Shown here: positions 28,450 through 37,873 of the stretch, piece after piece
Position numbering within the stretch: the stretch's first letter is position 1
How the letters are laid out: each line of letters begins with the position of its first letter
Source: Promethearchaeota archaeon
GTDB lineage: Archaea; Asgardarchaeota; Lokiarchaeia; Sigyniarchaeales; SOKP01
DNA: 64,000 nucleotides
Direction of reading: 5' to 3'
Assembly: GCA_030606485.1 (NCBI GenBank)
Contig: JAUWGH010000008.1
Coordinates: 62,001-126,000, forward strand
Position numbers and translations under genes: made by a program
Notes under the pieces: model-generated
What the model was told of the DNA's origin: nothing
Database searches by the model: none
Seen by the model: only the letters and a program-made list of their open reading frames with translations

Positions 28450-29835
28450 TTAATCGTTTATACCCCAAGATGGAAATGTAATTGGTGCTGTTACAATAGT
28501 GTCTGGATAAAGAGCACCACCAGTTGTTATGCACTCTTTTGCTCCGCCCGCTTGCCATTGCACGAATAAGGTGACTCCATATGGCCAACCTGCCATTACA
28601 TCATGAGATTTTGTCCATCCAAATTCTAGTGTCGATACTGAAGTTAGACTTGGGTTTTCAGGAGTGATTGTCTCCATTTGAGCCACAAGGTCATCAGAAT
28701 CAATGGAATCACATGCTTCAATCACGTCTCTCATCATATATACGGTGTCATAGGAACCTACAGCCGTATAAAGGGGTGATTCACCGAAATTATCTATCCA
28801 TCTATCCCAAAATGCAATTGATTTTGGTGTTTTAGCGGTACGACATAATGTTTGCATTATAATTTCGTGTTCGCAACCTCCATTCGTATCAAACCAGTAA
28901 GAATCCAACTGTGCTTGAACATCAATTCCAGCAATAAGACATTTTGCTTGAATTTGTGCATATTGAGTGGTAAAAGTAATCCCTGTCGTTCCGGATATTA
29001 CGGGAATAACTAATTGGGCTCCAAGATCTTGTATGCTTTGCCATATTGTAGCGAAATCTTCGGATGTAGCAGTGATTGGATAGGCTATATCATCCAAGAT
29101 CTCATAACCGAATAAAGGTAAGTAAGCGTTTAGAGCAGCGTCCATTGGAAGTGTCCAGTCAAGATCCTCTCTTACAATCACAACTTTATTAACTGGTTTA
29201 TCTAACATTACTGGCAAAACCGCTGCAAATGCGGCAAAAAGAGTAATACATTGTCCTCCTAAGCTTGTAGAGTTGATAGGCATCGTTCTGAACATATATT
29301 TATATGTGTCGTAGTCATCAAGAACCTGTTGGGCGAAACAATCTGTAGACGCACCTGTATTAATAAAGACAATTTCTTCATCCATTACAATTTCTTGGTA
29401 TGCTAATAACGATTCCGTTCTGAATCCACCAATGATAAAGTGGGGTGTATGTTGTGTCATCATTTTCGTTGCGGCAGTCGTTCCCTTGGTTATATCGAGC
29501 TGGGCATCGGATTCAAAGGTATCCTCACCTACGATTCCAAAATAATACGTGTCAGTGCCGATTTTAAAGCCACCTGCAGTATTTATCTCATCTGCTGCCA
29601 TATATACTCCATTCCATTGACCTTCACCTTGTATATCAGTTAATGAGCCAAGAACTCCGATTTTAATTATTCGATTGCTTGCAACATCTTCTGGAGCTCC
29701 GGGAGTAAGAAGGATGCCTGGTTGAACTGCTCCATATTTAGGTACCAAAAAAATGATTCCGAGTGGAATACCTACTCCGGCAATTATAGCAATTATCACA
29801 ACGACAATAATTATATTTCTAGTTTTTGTTTCCAT
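28450..29835 (-). CDS. Membrane-tethered amino-acid-binding protein LivK-like
   Basis: A 461-residue substrate-binding protein of the periplasmic-binding-protein type I (leucine-binding) family. An N-terminal membrane helix (residues 7-30, NIIIVVVIIAIIAGVGIPLG) is followed by an extracellular linker rich in Pro and Gly. The domain starts at IIKIGVLGSLTDIQGEGQWNG and includes AADEINTAGGFKI. In archaea such proteins stay anchored to the cell membrane. It delivers ligand to the LivHM channel. No lipobox is visible, so the helix itself is probably the anchor. Substrate may be a branched-chain amino acid or another small amphipathic compound. Confidence 0.83.
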   Translation of the reverse strand: METKTRNIIIVVVIIAIIAGVGIPLGIIFLVPKYGAVQPGILLTPGAPEDVASNRIIKIGVLGSLTDIQGEGQWNGVYMAADEINTAGGFKIGTDTYYFGIVGEDTFESDAQLDITKGTTAATKMMTQHTPHFIIGGFRTESLLAYQEIVMDEEIVFINTGASTDCFAQQVLDDYDTYKYMFRTMPINSTSLGGQCITLFAAFAAVLPVMLDKPVNKVVIVREDLDWTLPMDAALNAYLPLFGYEILDDIAYPITATSEDFATIWQSIQDLGAQLVIPVISGTTGITFTTQYAQIQAKCLIAGIDVQAQLDSYWFDTNGGCEHEIIMQTLCRTAKTPKSIAFWDRWIDNFGESPLYTAVGSYDTVYMMRDVIEACDSIDSDDLVAQMETITPENPSLTSVSTLEFGWTKSHDVMAGWPYGVTLFVQWQAGGAKECITTGGALYPDTIVTAPITFPSWGIND

Positions 29836-30140
29836 ATTTCATATCACTTTTTAAAAAAATTTTTATTGTTATATCGATTTAATATTCATTTTATCTCTAT
29901 TTAAATATTATTACATTTTAATCAAAAAACCATATTTTTGTCTAAAAATCGTCAAAAATTTTTAACATTTATGAGAATATAAAAAAGTTTAATTAAATTT
30001 TTGTAAAAATAAAGAGAGATTTAGGAAATTGATATATTTTATGAAAGAAATCCCATAAAGTTCCCAATATTAATTATCATTTGTTAAGAAGATAGATTTC
30101 CTAAAATTGATGAAAATATAAAAAGAAAAATTTTAATAAA
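29836..30140. promoter_or_regulatory. livK upstream region with inverted repeat
   Basis: A 305-base AT-rich gap. A TATTTAAATA box at 29899-29908 lies about 64 bases before livK on its strand and is a plausible TATA element. An imperfect inverted repeat, ATTTAGGAAAT (30019-30029) and ATTTCCTAAAAT (30096-30107), sits nearer the peptidase gene end. No gene was found. Confidence 0.3.
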
Positions 30141-31418
30141 TTAATTATTCGATTCATCAATCAAATAGCCGATACAAATCTTTAGTGCATTTGTGAGTGC
30201 AATCTTATTTACTATTTCTATATTATCTGTTGGTTGATGATAGAAAGACAAAAATTTGCTGAAATCCATTGATGCAAAAGTTGCTGCCTTAATTTTAACT
30301 TTTGAAAATGCAGTTGCGTCAGTTCCCCCACTAATTTGTCCTATGAGTTTCTCTATAAAACCAGAACCAAATGGTTTAATATTAAGATCAACCAGATCTG
30401 CGGATTTATTTATTTTTTGCACTACTTCTGGTGAATGTCTCGTTCTTGTTGTAGGTTCGTATTCTATTATATAAAATTTTTCATCATTCTGAATGCCATC
30501 CATATTTATTATTTCTGCTTTTTTTTTTTTTAATTCTTCAAGATGACGTGTTACATAGCGATAAGCACCTCTTAAGCCAGCTTCCTCGCATCCAAAGGAG
30601 ATTAAACGAATTTCTATGTTATTCGGAATAATTTGTTTAAGAGTTTTGAGATATTTTCCGAGACCCAATATAACAGCAACAGCACTAAGATTATCAATAG
30701 CACCTGGTACTTTATTCGCTTTTTCGCCATTTGATACGAAGAAAAATAAACCAATAAAAGCAGGGATGCCAATTATAAAGAGAATAATTATAAAATTATA
30801 AAATAACAAATATTCTAAGTTAAAAAATACAAAAATAAATATAATTATTGAAACTATCATCCATATAAACAATACACCTAATCCTAAAAAAATAATAACC
30901 ACATATCCAAACTTTAAATATCGTAAAAGGTTAAATTGTAGAGCACTATCGTGGTGTCCTGAAAAAATGATAATTTTTTTCAATTCTCCTTTTGCTTTAA
31001 TCTTACCTATGACGTTTTGCGAATCTCTTTCTTTAAATAATTTATCTATAAACTCTCGATAATTAAAAAATTCGTTCCAAAGTATCAAGAATGCAAAGAT
31101 ATTAAGAATCACAGCGATAGTAATTAATAATATACGTGAGAACAAATTTGGTGCAATAAATGGCATTAATAAAAAGTTTAAAATTGAGATGCTAATTAGT
31201 AAAATGTCAATCCTTATCCACCCCAAAAAAGCCCGTGGGTGACATTTAAATGGTTCAACATTAACTTCATCACAAGTCTTTTCAAGTTCTTTTTTAATAT
31301 AATCGGCTGCTTGTGCTTCTGCAGGACTACATGGCATTCTTGGTCCAAATTTATCTATAATATCTTTTATAACATTATACATATATTCAGAATCATCATT
31401 TGAAATTTCAACTTTCAT
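30141..31418 (-). CDS. Membrane M28-family zinc aminopeptidase with transmembrane insertion
   Basis: A 425-residue peptidase of the M28 family. Metal and catalytic residues are visible: GHHDSA (155-160), GAIDNLSA with D242, FGCEEAG with E278-E279, NMDG with D307, and a late YHQPTDN His. Two hydrophobic segments (about 68-115) come before the first motif. Three more (about 168-227) lie between the HD motif and D242, splitting the catalytic domain. The enzyme is thus embedded in the membrane. It would release amino acids from peptides, fitting the neighbouring amino-acid uptake genes, although they are not in one operon. The side on which the active site faces is unclear. Confidence 0.8.
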   Translation of the reverse strand: MKVEISNDDSEYMYNVIKDIIDKFGPRMPCSPAEAQAADYIKKELEKTCDEVNVEPFKCHPRAFLGWIRIDILLISISILNFLLMPFIAPNLFSRILLITIAVILNIFAFLILWNEFFNYREFIDKLFKERDSQNVIGKIKAKGELKKIIIFSGHHDSALQFNLLRYLKFGYVVIIFLGLGVLFIWMIVSIIIFIFVFFNLEYLLFYNFIIILFIIGIPAFIGLFFFVSNGEKANKVPGAIDNLSAVAVILGLGKYLKTLKQIIPNNIEIRLISFGCEEAGLRGAYRYVTRHLEELKKKKAEIINMDGIQNDEKFYIIEYEPTTRTRHSPEVVQKINKSADLVDLNIKPFGSGFIEKLIGQISGGTDATAFSKVKIKAATFASMDFSKFLSFYHQPTDNIEIVNKIALTNALKICIGYLIDESNN

Positions 31419-31512
31419 TATTATCGCAATAATTATGATTGTTAAAAGATAATTAGATTTTCTTTAATAAAAGAGTTTAATAAAAAAAGAATTAAAATTG
31501 ATTTAGTTTTTA

Positions 31513-33033
31513 CTAATTAACAACATCTTTCAAAGCAGATTCAGTTGCTCTAATGAAAAGATGTTTGGAAGTATTAAGTGAACCATTGTATACAATCTTA
31601 GAGATCACCATCTCAGAAGGATAATATTTTATTCCAGGAGGATATGAACTATCTTTCCAACCCCCTAAAGCTGTACTAATATTAGCCTGCATCGGTTCAT
31701 TATTAATATATATGCTTCCTGCCTGCAATTCATTGACAAATCTTTCAATATTTTCTGGAGGAGTGTAGACTACAGCACGCATTCCATAGTTAGAATGATT
31801 TGCGAGAAAAATAGCATCATCAATATTTTTGGCTTTAGTTACACTTCTTACGGGACCAAAAGCTTCTTCACGCCAGAGAAAAGGAGCTTTATCAAAATCA
31901 AGTATATTTTCGCGAGGAATCTCTACTAAAGTTGGTTTATAAAAAAGGCCATAGCTTTTCCCGGTATCTATTTTTTCAGCACCACATAAGATTTTCACAC
32001 CCTTATGTTTTGTGGCTTCACCAACCATTACTTCCATCATCATCAAGATTCTCCGAGATCCAAGAGGTCCAATATCTGTGGACATATCTCTGGGGTCTCC
32101 CATCTTTAATTTTTCAATCCCTTTTAGCAATAATTCAATATATTCATCATATATATCCTGATGTACAATTATTCGCTTCATTGAAAAACATTGTTGTCCT
32201 GAATTTGTATAGGAAGCAATTACATTCCATTTAGCTACTAATTCTAAATTTACTCCGGGCATTACGATTCCTGCATCATTTCCAGCACTTTCGAATATAA
32301 ATTTTTTGAATGGAAAATTTATCATATTAACTCCAAGAAACTTCTGGGTATATTTTTTTAAAATTTCAGCGTAATCGATTAGAATCTGTTTTGCTGTATG
32401 CGAAGCGGCTACGCAAACAATATTTTTAATTAATTTTGATTCAATAAATATTTTGATAGCAAAGTTGCCGGGACTAATAACTAAATCATATGCTTCATTA
32501 AATGGAAAATCACTCTCATTAATTCTTTCTATACAATATTTCATTGTCAAGGGACAAGCTGTGGAAGGCTTTATAATAGCAGGGTTTCCTGTCATAAAGC
32601 TTGATCCCCAAAAGTACATTGGTAGACTCATAGGAGTATTACGGGGAGTTATACCTATAGTTAATCCCATAGGTTGATATTTTATGAGTGAAACTTGTCC
32701 ACTTTCAAGATCACGTTGTGTTTTGTCTTTTACCAAATCGATAAACCAGTCAACATAAGAATATCCCTTTTCAATCATAGCAAATTCCCATTCTGAATAG
32801 CGAATGGGTAATCCTCCTTCAGCAACTATGATATCTTTAATTTTTTTCTTTTCTTTAAATAACACTTTAGCTATATCTTTGATTACATCAATTCTTTCTT
32901 CTAATGTGGTGTTTAAAAGTCTCTTTTCCCACTGAACTGTTCTTCTAATCTTATTTTGAATTGTCTCTTCAGTATCTGCTTCAATAGATTCTATTACCTC
33001 CCCCGTATATTTATTTAAAACATCTAATTTCAT
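31513..33033 (-). CDS. NAD(P)-dependent aldehyde dehydrogenase family protein
   Basis: A 506-residue member of the ALDH superfamily. The nucleophile is C282 in NSGQQCFS, the general-base region has E248 in FIFESAGND, and K155 lies in PAIIKPS. The usual GGK part of the ELGGK motif is replaced by SAGND, so the substrate site is atypical. The C-terminal element EEAFGPV occurs as REEAFGPVRS. It oxidises an aldehyde to an acid. It overlaps no neighbour but starts 22 bases after the epimerase stop, so the two are probably cotranscribed. Confidence 0.85.
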   Translation of the reverse strand: MKLDVLNKYTGEVIESIEADTEETIQNKIRRTVQWEKRLLNTTLEERIDVIKDIAKVLFKEKKKIKDIIVAEGGLPIRYSEWEFAMIEKGYSYVDWFIDLVKDKTQRDLESGQVSLIKYQPMGLTIGITPRNTPMSLPMYFWGSSFMTGNPAIIKPSTACPLTMKYCIERINESDFPFNEAYDLVISPGNFAIKIFIESKLIKNIVCVAASHTAKQILIDYAEILKKYTQKFLGVNMINFPFKKFIFESAGNDAGIVMPGVNLELVAKWNVIASYTNSGQQCFSMKRIIVHQDIYDEYIELLLKGIEKLKMGDPRDMSTDIGPLGSRRILMMMEVMVGEATKHKGVKILCGAEKIDTGKSYGLFYKPTLVEIPRENILDFDKAPFLWREEAFGPVRSVTKAKNIDDAIFLANHSNYGMRAVVYTPPENIERFVNELQAGSIYINNEPMQANISTALGGWKDSSYPPGIKYYPSEMVISKIVYNGSLNTSKHLFIRATESALKDVVN

Positions 33034-33055
33034 ATAAAAACCTCATTTCTTTTTT

Positions 33056-34054
33056 TTATTCTTTTTTCTCCTTAATTAATTCAATATATTCCTTATACCA
33101 TACAATAGTATCTCGAAGACCTTCTCTTAAAGGTGTTATTTTATAATTTAACTTTTCTATTGCTTTTTTTGATGAATAAGATCTATTATATTTTATACTT
33201 TTAAGAGTAGCTCGAGTAATATATGGTATTTTTTTAGTTATTTTAGATTTAATCTCACATAACCAGGCATAAAAACTAGCTGCCCACATTGGAAAATGTC
33301 TAGGTTTTTTCACTTCTGCAATCTCGGCAATTAAATTAAGATATTCTCCTAACTCTACATTTTCTCCGCCAAGGATAAAGTCTTCACCTATTAGATCATC
33401 CCGATTAATTATTGATGTTAAAATATTAATCAAATCTCCTACATATGAAAAGCAAGCGACTGAATCCCCCTTTCCTGGACAGCCTAAAAATTTCCCCCTT
33501 ACTATATCAAAAAGCGTTTGACCGAAATAATTAAAATCACCCGGACCATAAACGACTCCAGGATAAAAAATTGTTGCATTAAGTCCCTTTTCTATATATT
33601 CTTTAATTTTTTTTTTCCCATAAAACTTAGTTCTCTCATAATCCATATAAAAAAGTTCATTTTCAAAAGTTTCATCAACGGGTTCTTCAGGAGTTGGTCC
33701 AATGGCAACAAATGAACTCATATAATAAAGCTTTTTATTCTTTTCTAATGCAATTTTAGCAATATTTTCTACACCGCCTACATTAATGTCTTCATAAATA
33801 GATTTATCAGGAGCCCACATCCCGGTGTATGCAGCAAGGTGATAAATTATATCGACACTATCAACAGCTTGATATAAACTATCAATATCTCGAACATCAC
33901 CAATAATATATTTAATGTTTTTTAGATCATTAAATGGTTCAATATTACTATTTTCTCTTATAAGAAGTTTTAAATTGTGTCCTAATTCATATAAACGTTT
34001 AACCAAATGAACACCAATAAATCCAGTGCCACCAGTTATTAAGACATTAGTCAT
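33056..34054 (-). CDS. NAD-dependent epimerase/dehydratase (extended SDR)
   Basis: A 332-residue extended short-chain dehydrogenase. The NAD-binding motif GGTGFIG is at 8-14, a D follows in GDVRD, and the catalytic pair is Y139 and K143 in YERTK. The C-terminal half carries YPGVVYGPGDF, typical of sugar epimerases, dihydroflavonol reductases and 3-beta-hydroxysteroid dehydrogenase-like enzymes. Substrate is unknown. It lies between the lipid gene cluster and the aldehyde dehydrogenase, and is probably cotranscribed with the latter. Cytosolic. Confidence 0.82.
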   Translation of the reverse strand: MTNVLITGGTGFIGVHLVKRLYELGHNLKLLIRENSNIEPFNDLKNIKYIIGDVRDIDSLYQAVDSVDIIYHLAAYTGMWAPDKSIYEDINVGGVENIAKIALEKNKKLYYMSSFVAIGPTPEEPVDETFENELFYMDYERTKFYGKKKIKEYIEKGLNATIFYPGVVYGPGDFNYFGQTLFDIVRGKFLGCPGKGDSVACFSYVGDLINILTSIINRDDLIGEDFILGGENVELGEYLNLIAEIAEVKKPRHFPMWAASFYAWLCEIKSKITKKIPYITRATLKSIKYNRSYSSKKAIEKLNYKITPLREGLRDTIVWYKEYIELIKEKKE

Positions 34055-34212
34055 TTTAGTTAATATCTAAAATTTCATTCAAGAAAATTAAGAGGGTTAT
34101 TTTCAGATTATTAAAATCTCGTTATTATTTTATTAAAAAGGTTTTCCGAAGTTTCATAATATTAAAGATTAAAATTTATTCTAATTTCTCTTGTATGAAT
34201 TATTTTAAAATG

Positions 34213-35085
34213 TTATATACTCGCAAAAATAAAAGCAATTAAGCCGAGAAAAGCCCCTAATTTTAAGAATAAGCTTATTTTTTTAAAATCAGCGGTCTGT
34301 AGATCACTTTTAAGAGACAATATTAACGCATAAATAACGATAATTATTCCAAAAATCATTGAAATAAAAAACAAAACGGGATTTATAATTGGTGTAAATA
34401 TTGGTAAACTAAAAAAGATTATAGCTAAAATATCACAGACTACAGAGAATTTAGCGGTTTTTTCAATTCCAATCTGAATTGCTAAAGTCTTTATTCCATA
34501 TTGTTTATCTCCTTCAATATCTTCACATCCTTTTATAATCTCGCGAGAAAGCAAAAGAAAAAAACAGGTTAAAAAGAAATAATAAATGTATAGTGGAATT
34601 ATTGAACTATTCAAAATCGCGCCATATATTAATCCTATTGAAAATGATAAACTAACAACTAAATTTCCTAGAAAACCTTGTTTCTTACCCCATTTAGCAT
34701 ACACCCATCCTAAAAAACCGAAAAACATTGCAAATACTATATTGAGAAAACCCAAATTAAAAATTATACTATGAATGATTGATAGTGCTACTCCAATGGT
34801 TAAAATAATCAAGAAAAGTATTTTTGCTTGCTTTAGAGTTATTGATCCTCTTGGAATAGGACGTTCTGGGCGATTAATTTTATCAATTTCGATATCATAT
34901 ATGTCATTAATAACCATCCCTGAGCCTGCAATAAAGAAATAGGTCAATATACCTAATATTAAATTAATGAGTAATATTTCAATTAATATTCCTGTTCGAG
35001 TATTTAAAATACCTATTATTACTGTAAGTGATCCCATAATACAATTTATGGGTCTTATAATTTCTATAGCATCCTTGAATTTCAT
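34213..35085 (-). CDS. Digeranylgeranylglyceryl phosphate synthase (UbiA family)
   Basis: A 290-residue UbiA-type prenyltransferase with about nine membrane helices. The first Asp-rich motif is NDIYDIEIDKINRPERPIP, and the second is EDIEGDKQYGIKT. The protein sits directly downstream of the GGGP synthase gene, 25 bases away. It therefore most likely adds the second geranylgeranyl chain to GGGP, giving the archaeal diether core. The ATG at 35085 (GAGTG upstream) is preferred over GTG at 35094. Related UbiA enzymes make menaquinone, but the neighbouring lipid genes favour the ether-lipid role. Confidence 0.87.
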   Translation of the reverse strand: MKFKDAIEIIRPINCIMGSLTVIIGILNTRTGILIEILLINLILGILTYFFIAGSGMVINDIYDIEIDKINRPERPIPRGSITLKQAKILFLIILTIGVALSIIHSIIFNLGFLNIVFAMFFGFLGWVYAKWGKKQGFLGNLVVSLSFSIGLIYGAILNSSIIPLYIYYFFLTCFFLLLSREIIKGCEDIEGDKQYGIKTLAIQIGIEKTAKFSVVCDILAIIFFSLPIFTPIINPVLFFISMIFGIIIVIYALILSLKSDLQTADFKKISLFLKLGAFLGLIAFIFASI

Positions 35086-35110
35086 GACTAGCACTCTACA
35101 CTTGTTTTAA

Positions 35111-35926
35111 CTATTTTTTTTCATATTTTTTATCGTAAAGCTTACCACAAGTTTTAATCTCATCAATGATCTCTTTCAGTGAGGTTCCTTTATCATTTAG
35201 TGTATTATTCTCGAGAAATGTGCCCATAACAACGATATCTGCTCCATTTTCAATGTAACTTCTTGCATCCTCTTTATTATTAATTCCCCCACCAACAATT
35301 ATGGGAATTTTTAAATAATTAGATGTCATTTTGATAATTTTAACCGGAATTCTTTCAGAACCAGAACCAGATTCTAAATAGATTAACTTGAATCCAAACA
35401 TCTCCGCGGCAAATGCATAAGCTGTTGTTAATTCTGGTTTGTTTCTTGGTAATAATTTTGCATTTCCAATCCATCCTGCAGTTGAACCTGGTTCGATTAT
35501 TAAATATGCCATAGATATGCTCTCTAAATTAGCCATTTTAATTGGAAAACATGCGAGTGCCTGTTGACCAATAATAAAATAAGGATCTGTTGAATTCAAT
35601 AAAGACATAAATAAAATTGCATCTGCCTTAGGAGAAATATTACTAATTCCACCCGGAAATATAATAACGGGCAAATCTACCTTATTCTTTATTGATTCAA
35701 TTGTTTTATCAATAAACGCTTGGTCAAATGCAGTGGATCCTCCAACTAAAATTGCATCAGTTCCAGCGTCTTCAGCATATTTAGCAATTTTTGCTGCCCG
35801 AGAAGGACTTTGACGAATAGGGTCAGGATCTATAAGAGAGAAATGAAGGGCTCCATCTTCATTAATTTTATTAATGATATATCCGTAAGTCGTTTGCTTT
35901 TCAGATTCGTTTAGAATGATGTCCAT
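35111..35926 (-). CDS. Geranylgeranylglyceryl phosphate synthase
   Basis: A 271-residue TIM-barrel prenyltransferase that joins geranylgeranyl diphosphate to sn-glycerol 1-phosphate, the first committed archaeal lipid step. Diagnostic segments are HFSLIDPDPIRQS, AILVGGSTAFD, VIIFPGGISNISPKADAIL, YLIIEPGSTAGWIG and IPIIVGGGI. The YLESGSGS strand binds phosphate. The ATG at 35926 is taken rather than TTG at 35932. It shares a 137-base divergent region with the geranylgeranyl reductase gene, so the three lipid genes are probably controlled together. Confidence 0.92.
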   Translation of the reverse strand: MDIILNESEKQTTYGYIINKINEDGALHFSLIDPDPIRQSPSRAAKIAKYAEDAGTDAILVGGSTAFDQAFIDKTIESIKNKVDLPVIIFPGGISNISPKADAILFMSLLNSTDPYFIIGQQALACFPIKMANLESISMAYLIIEPGSTAGWIGNAKLLPRNKPELTTAYAFAAEMFGFKLIYLESGSGSERIPVKIIKMTSNYLKIPIIVGGGINNKEDARSYIENGADIVVMGTFLENNTLNDKGTSLKEIIDEIKTCGKLYDKKYEKK

Positions 35927-36063
35927 TATCAATCATATTGTAAAACAATTAAAGATTTTAAAAGCTTTTAAAATCAATACGAATATTATTTTTGTGAAAT
36001 ATATTAAGAGGAGTGATATAATTAATATTTTAACAAATATAATTACTTTTAATTGATGTAAAA

Positions 36064-37455
36064 ATGGAAAGTCTACCAAAATCATATGATGTAATAGTTG
36101 TTGGTGCAGGAACCGGTGGAAGTACTGCAGCCCGATTTGCAGCACAATACGGACTCGACGTGTGTTTGATTGACAGCAAAAAAAGGGATCAAATTGGAGA
36201 TAAGATCTGTGGGGATGGAATTGGAACTGAAATTTTTGAATTTCTGAACATCAATCCACCAAAAGGAAAAGAATTAGCATGCCACATAAAAGGTGCTAAA
36301 TTGTATTCTCCAAATTTAAAAAAATGCATAATAATGCTTGACCCAAAGCAAGCAGGATATGTTATCAATCGATTAGAATTCGGTCAACGATTATTAAATG
36401 AAGCAATTGATGCAGGAGTAAGGCAATTTTTAGATAATACTATGGCGTTAGATTTATTATATAAAAGTGGAGCAGTAAATGGAATAAAAGTTAAATTAAG
36501 CAATGGAGAAAAAGCCGATCTGCATTCAAAAATAATAATTGATGCAAGTGGATTTTATTCTCCATTGAGAAGAAATATAAAAAGTTCTATAATTGAGAAG
36601 GAAATTTCTAAAAAGGACTCAATTTTATGTTATAGAGAAATTGTAGATTTTGGTCCTGAAAATCCAAGAGTTAATGATCCAGATTATATAACAATTATTC
36701 TTGATCAAGAAAAAGCACCTGGCGGGTATATCTGGTATTTCCCGAAAAATGAACACTCAGTCAATATAGGATTAGGTGTATTTATGGATTTTAAAGGTAA
36801 AGTTAAAGAATTATATCGAAAAAATGTATTTGAGAATTACGTGAAGACTTCTGAATATAAGATAATATCTTCAGGAGGAGGGGTTGCGCCTGTGAGAAGA
36901 CCAATTTGGTCTTGTGCAGACAATGGGATTATGTTTATTGGAGATGCTGCATGTCAAGTCAGTCCACTTCATGGAGGAGGGATTGACCCTTCAATGCGAG
37001 GTGGATATTTTTCAGCACTTAGTGCAAAAGATGCAATTGAAAGCGAAGACTATTCTATAAATGCTTTATGGAATTATAATTATAATGTAATGACTACTTT
37101 TGGTGCAGAATTTGCCGCTCTTGACCTGTTAAGAATTACTTTACAAAATCTTTCTAATGAAGATTTAAATTTTGGTTTAGAACGTGATTTATTAACTGGG
37201 AAGGAAATATTAGAGATAGCCTCAACGGGAAAAGTTGAATTATCTCTGTTTGATTTAATCTCTAAGGCGATTAAAGGTATATCTCAACCTAAGCTGCTAT
37301 TGGATTTAAATTATATGAGAATTAATATGAATAATATCTCAAGGCATTATAAAAAATTTCCAAAAACAATGGAAAAATTTGAAGATTGGAAAGAAAAAAC
37401 ACAACAAATTTATGGGAAAATAAGAAAACCTAACCACCATAATAGTTCCACATAA
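36064..37455 (+). CDS. Geranylgeranyl reductase family flavoprotein
   Basis: A 463-residue FAD-dependent reductase of the archaeal digeranylgeranylglycerophospholipid reductase type, which saturates isoprenoid chains. The FAD motif VVGAGTGGSTAARFA is at 12-26, followed by DKICGDGIG. The mid motif MFIGDAACQVSPLHGGGI is a family hallmark. Downstream residues lie in a helical C-terminal region with few cysteines. The start is ATG, with an AT-rich upstream shared with the GGGP synthase. Its last 26 bases overlap the convergent GG-ending protein. Confidence 0.88.
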   Translation: MESLPKSYDVIVVGAGTGGSTAARFAAQYGLDVCLIDSKKRDQIGDKICGDGIGTEIFEFLNINPPKGKELACHIKGAKLYSPNLKKCIIMLDPKQAGYVINRLEFGQRLLNEAIDAGVRQFLDNTMALDLLYKSGAVNGIKVKLSNGEKADLHSKIIIDASGFYSPLRRNIKSSIIEKEISKKDSILCYREIVDFGPENPRVNDPDYITIILDQEKAPGGYIWYFPKNEHSVNIGLGVFMDFKGKVKELYRKNVFENYVKTSEYKIISSGGGVAPVRRPIWSCADNGIMFIGDAACQVSPLHGGGIDPSMRGGYFSALSAKDAIESEDYSINALWNYNYNVMTTFGAEFAALDLLRITLQNLSNEDLNFGLERDLLTGKEILEIASTGKVELSLFDLISKAIKGISQPKLLLDLNYMRINMNNISRHYKKFPKTMEKFEDWKEKTQQIYGKIRKPNHHNSST

Positions 37456-37717
37456 AGTTCAGGCGGTCGCCATCTTTTAATCCAGCATCAAGCCCTCCTT
37501 GAAACCTAAAGTGGATGCCATTGATTGTTAAGACTAAGTCTTCTACCATTTCTTCCATATTTTCTTTAAAAAGTACTTCTCTTAAAGGTTCTCCGTTTCT
37601 TTCAATCAAATCTAGAAGTAATTCTCTTAGAGTTATGGGTCTATCTAATTTGATCTCCATATCCCATCGTTGCATAATTGTAATAAATGGAGCTGAAAAT
37701 ATTAAAGTAACACTCAA
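37430..37717 (-). CDS. MoaD/ThiS/SAMP-like ubiquitin-fold protein ending in GG
   Basis: A 95-residue beta-grasp protein. The N-terminal strand VTLIFSAPF, the segment PITLRELLLDLIERNGE, and a C-terminal DGDRLNFMWNYYGG match the MoaD/ThiS/SAMP pattern. The terminal di-glycine can be adenylated for sulfur transfer or conjugated to proteins. The start is TTG at 37717, supported by the beta-strand it encodes. The gene overlaps the 3' end of the reductase gene by 26 bases, tail to tail. No E1, MoaE or ThiF gene is in the window, so sulfur carrier and protein modifier both remain possible. Confidence 0.72.
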   Translation of the reverse strand: MSVTLIFSAPFITIMQRWDMEIKLDRPITLRELLLDLIERNGEPLREVLFKENMEEMVEDLVLTINGIHFRFQGGLDAGLKDGDRLNFMWNYYGG

Positions 37718-37873
37718 TATATTTCACATGTCTGAAATTCAAACTCTATGAAATCAATATTCACTTCTCTTTTAATATTTTTATTTTATAAAATATAAAT
37801 ATTCAAGAATAAATTCTTCTGACTTATCTATTGAATAATTATTAAAAATTTAGATTTAAAAAAGGGTTTCATA

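Noticed and set aside
35933-36145. Leftward 70-codon frame
   Set aside because: Overlaps the geranylgeranyl reductase start and the divergent promoter and has no recognised homologue.
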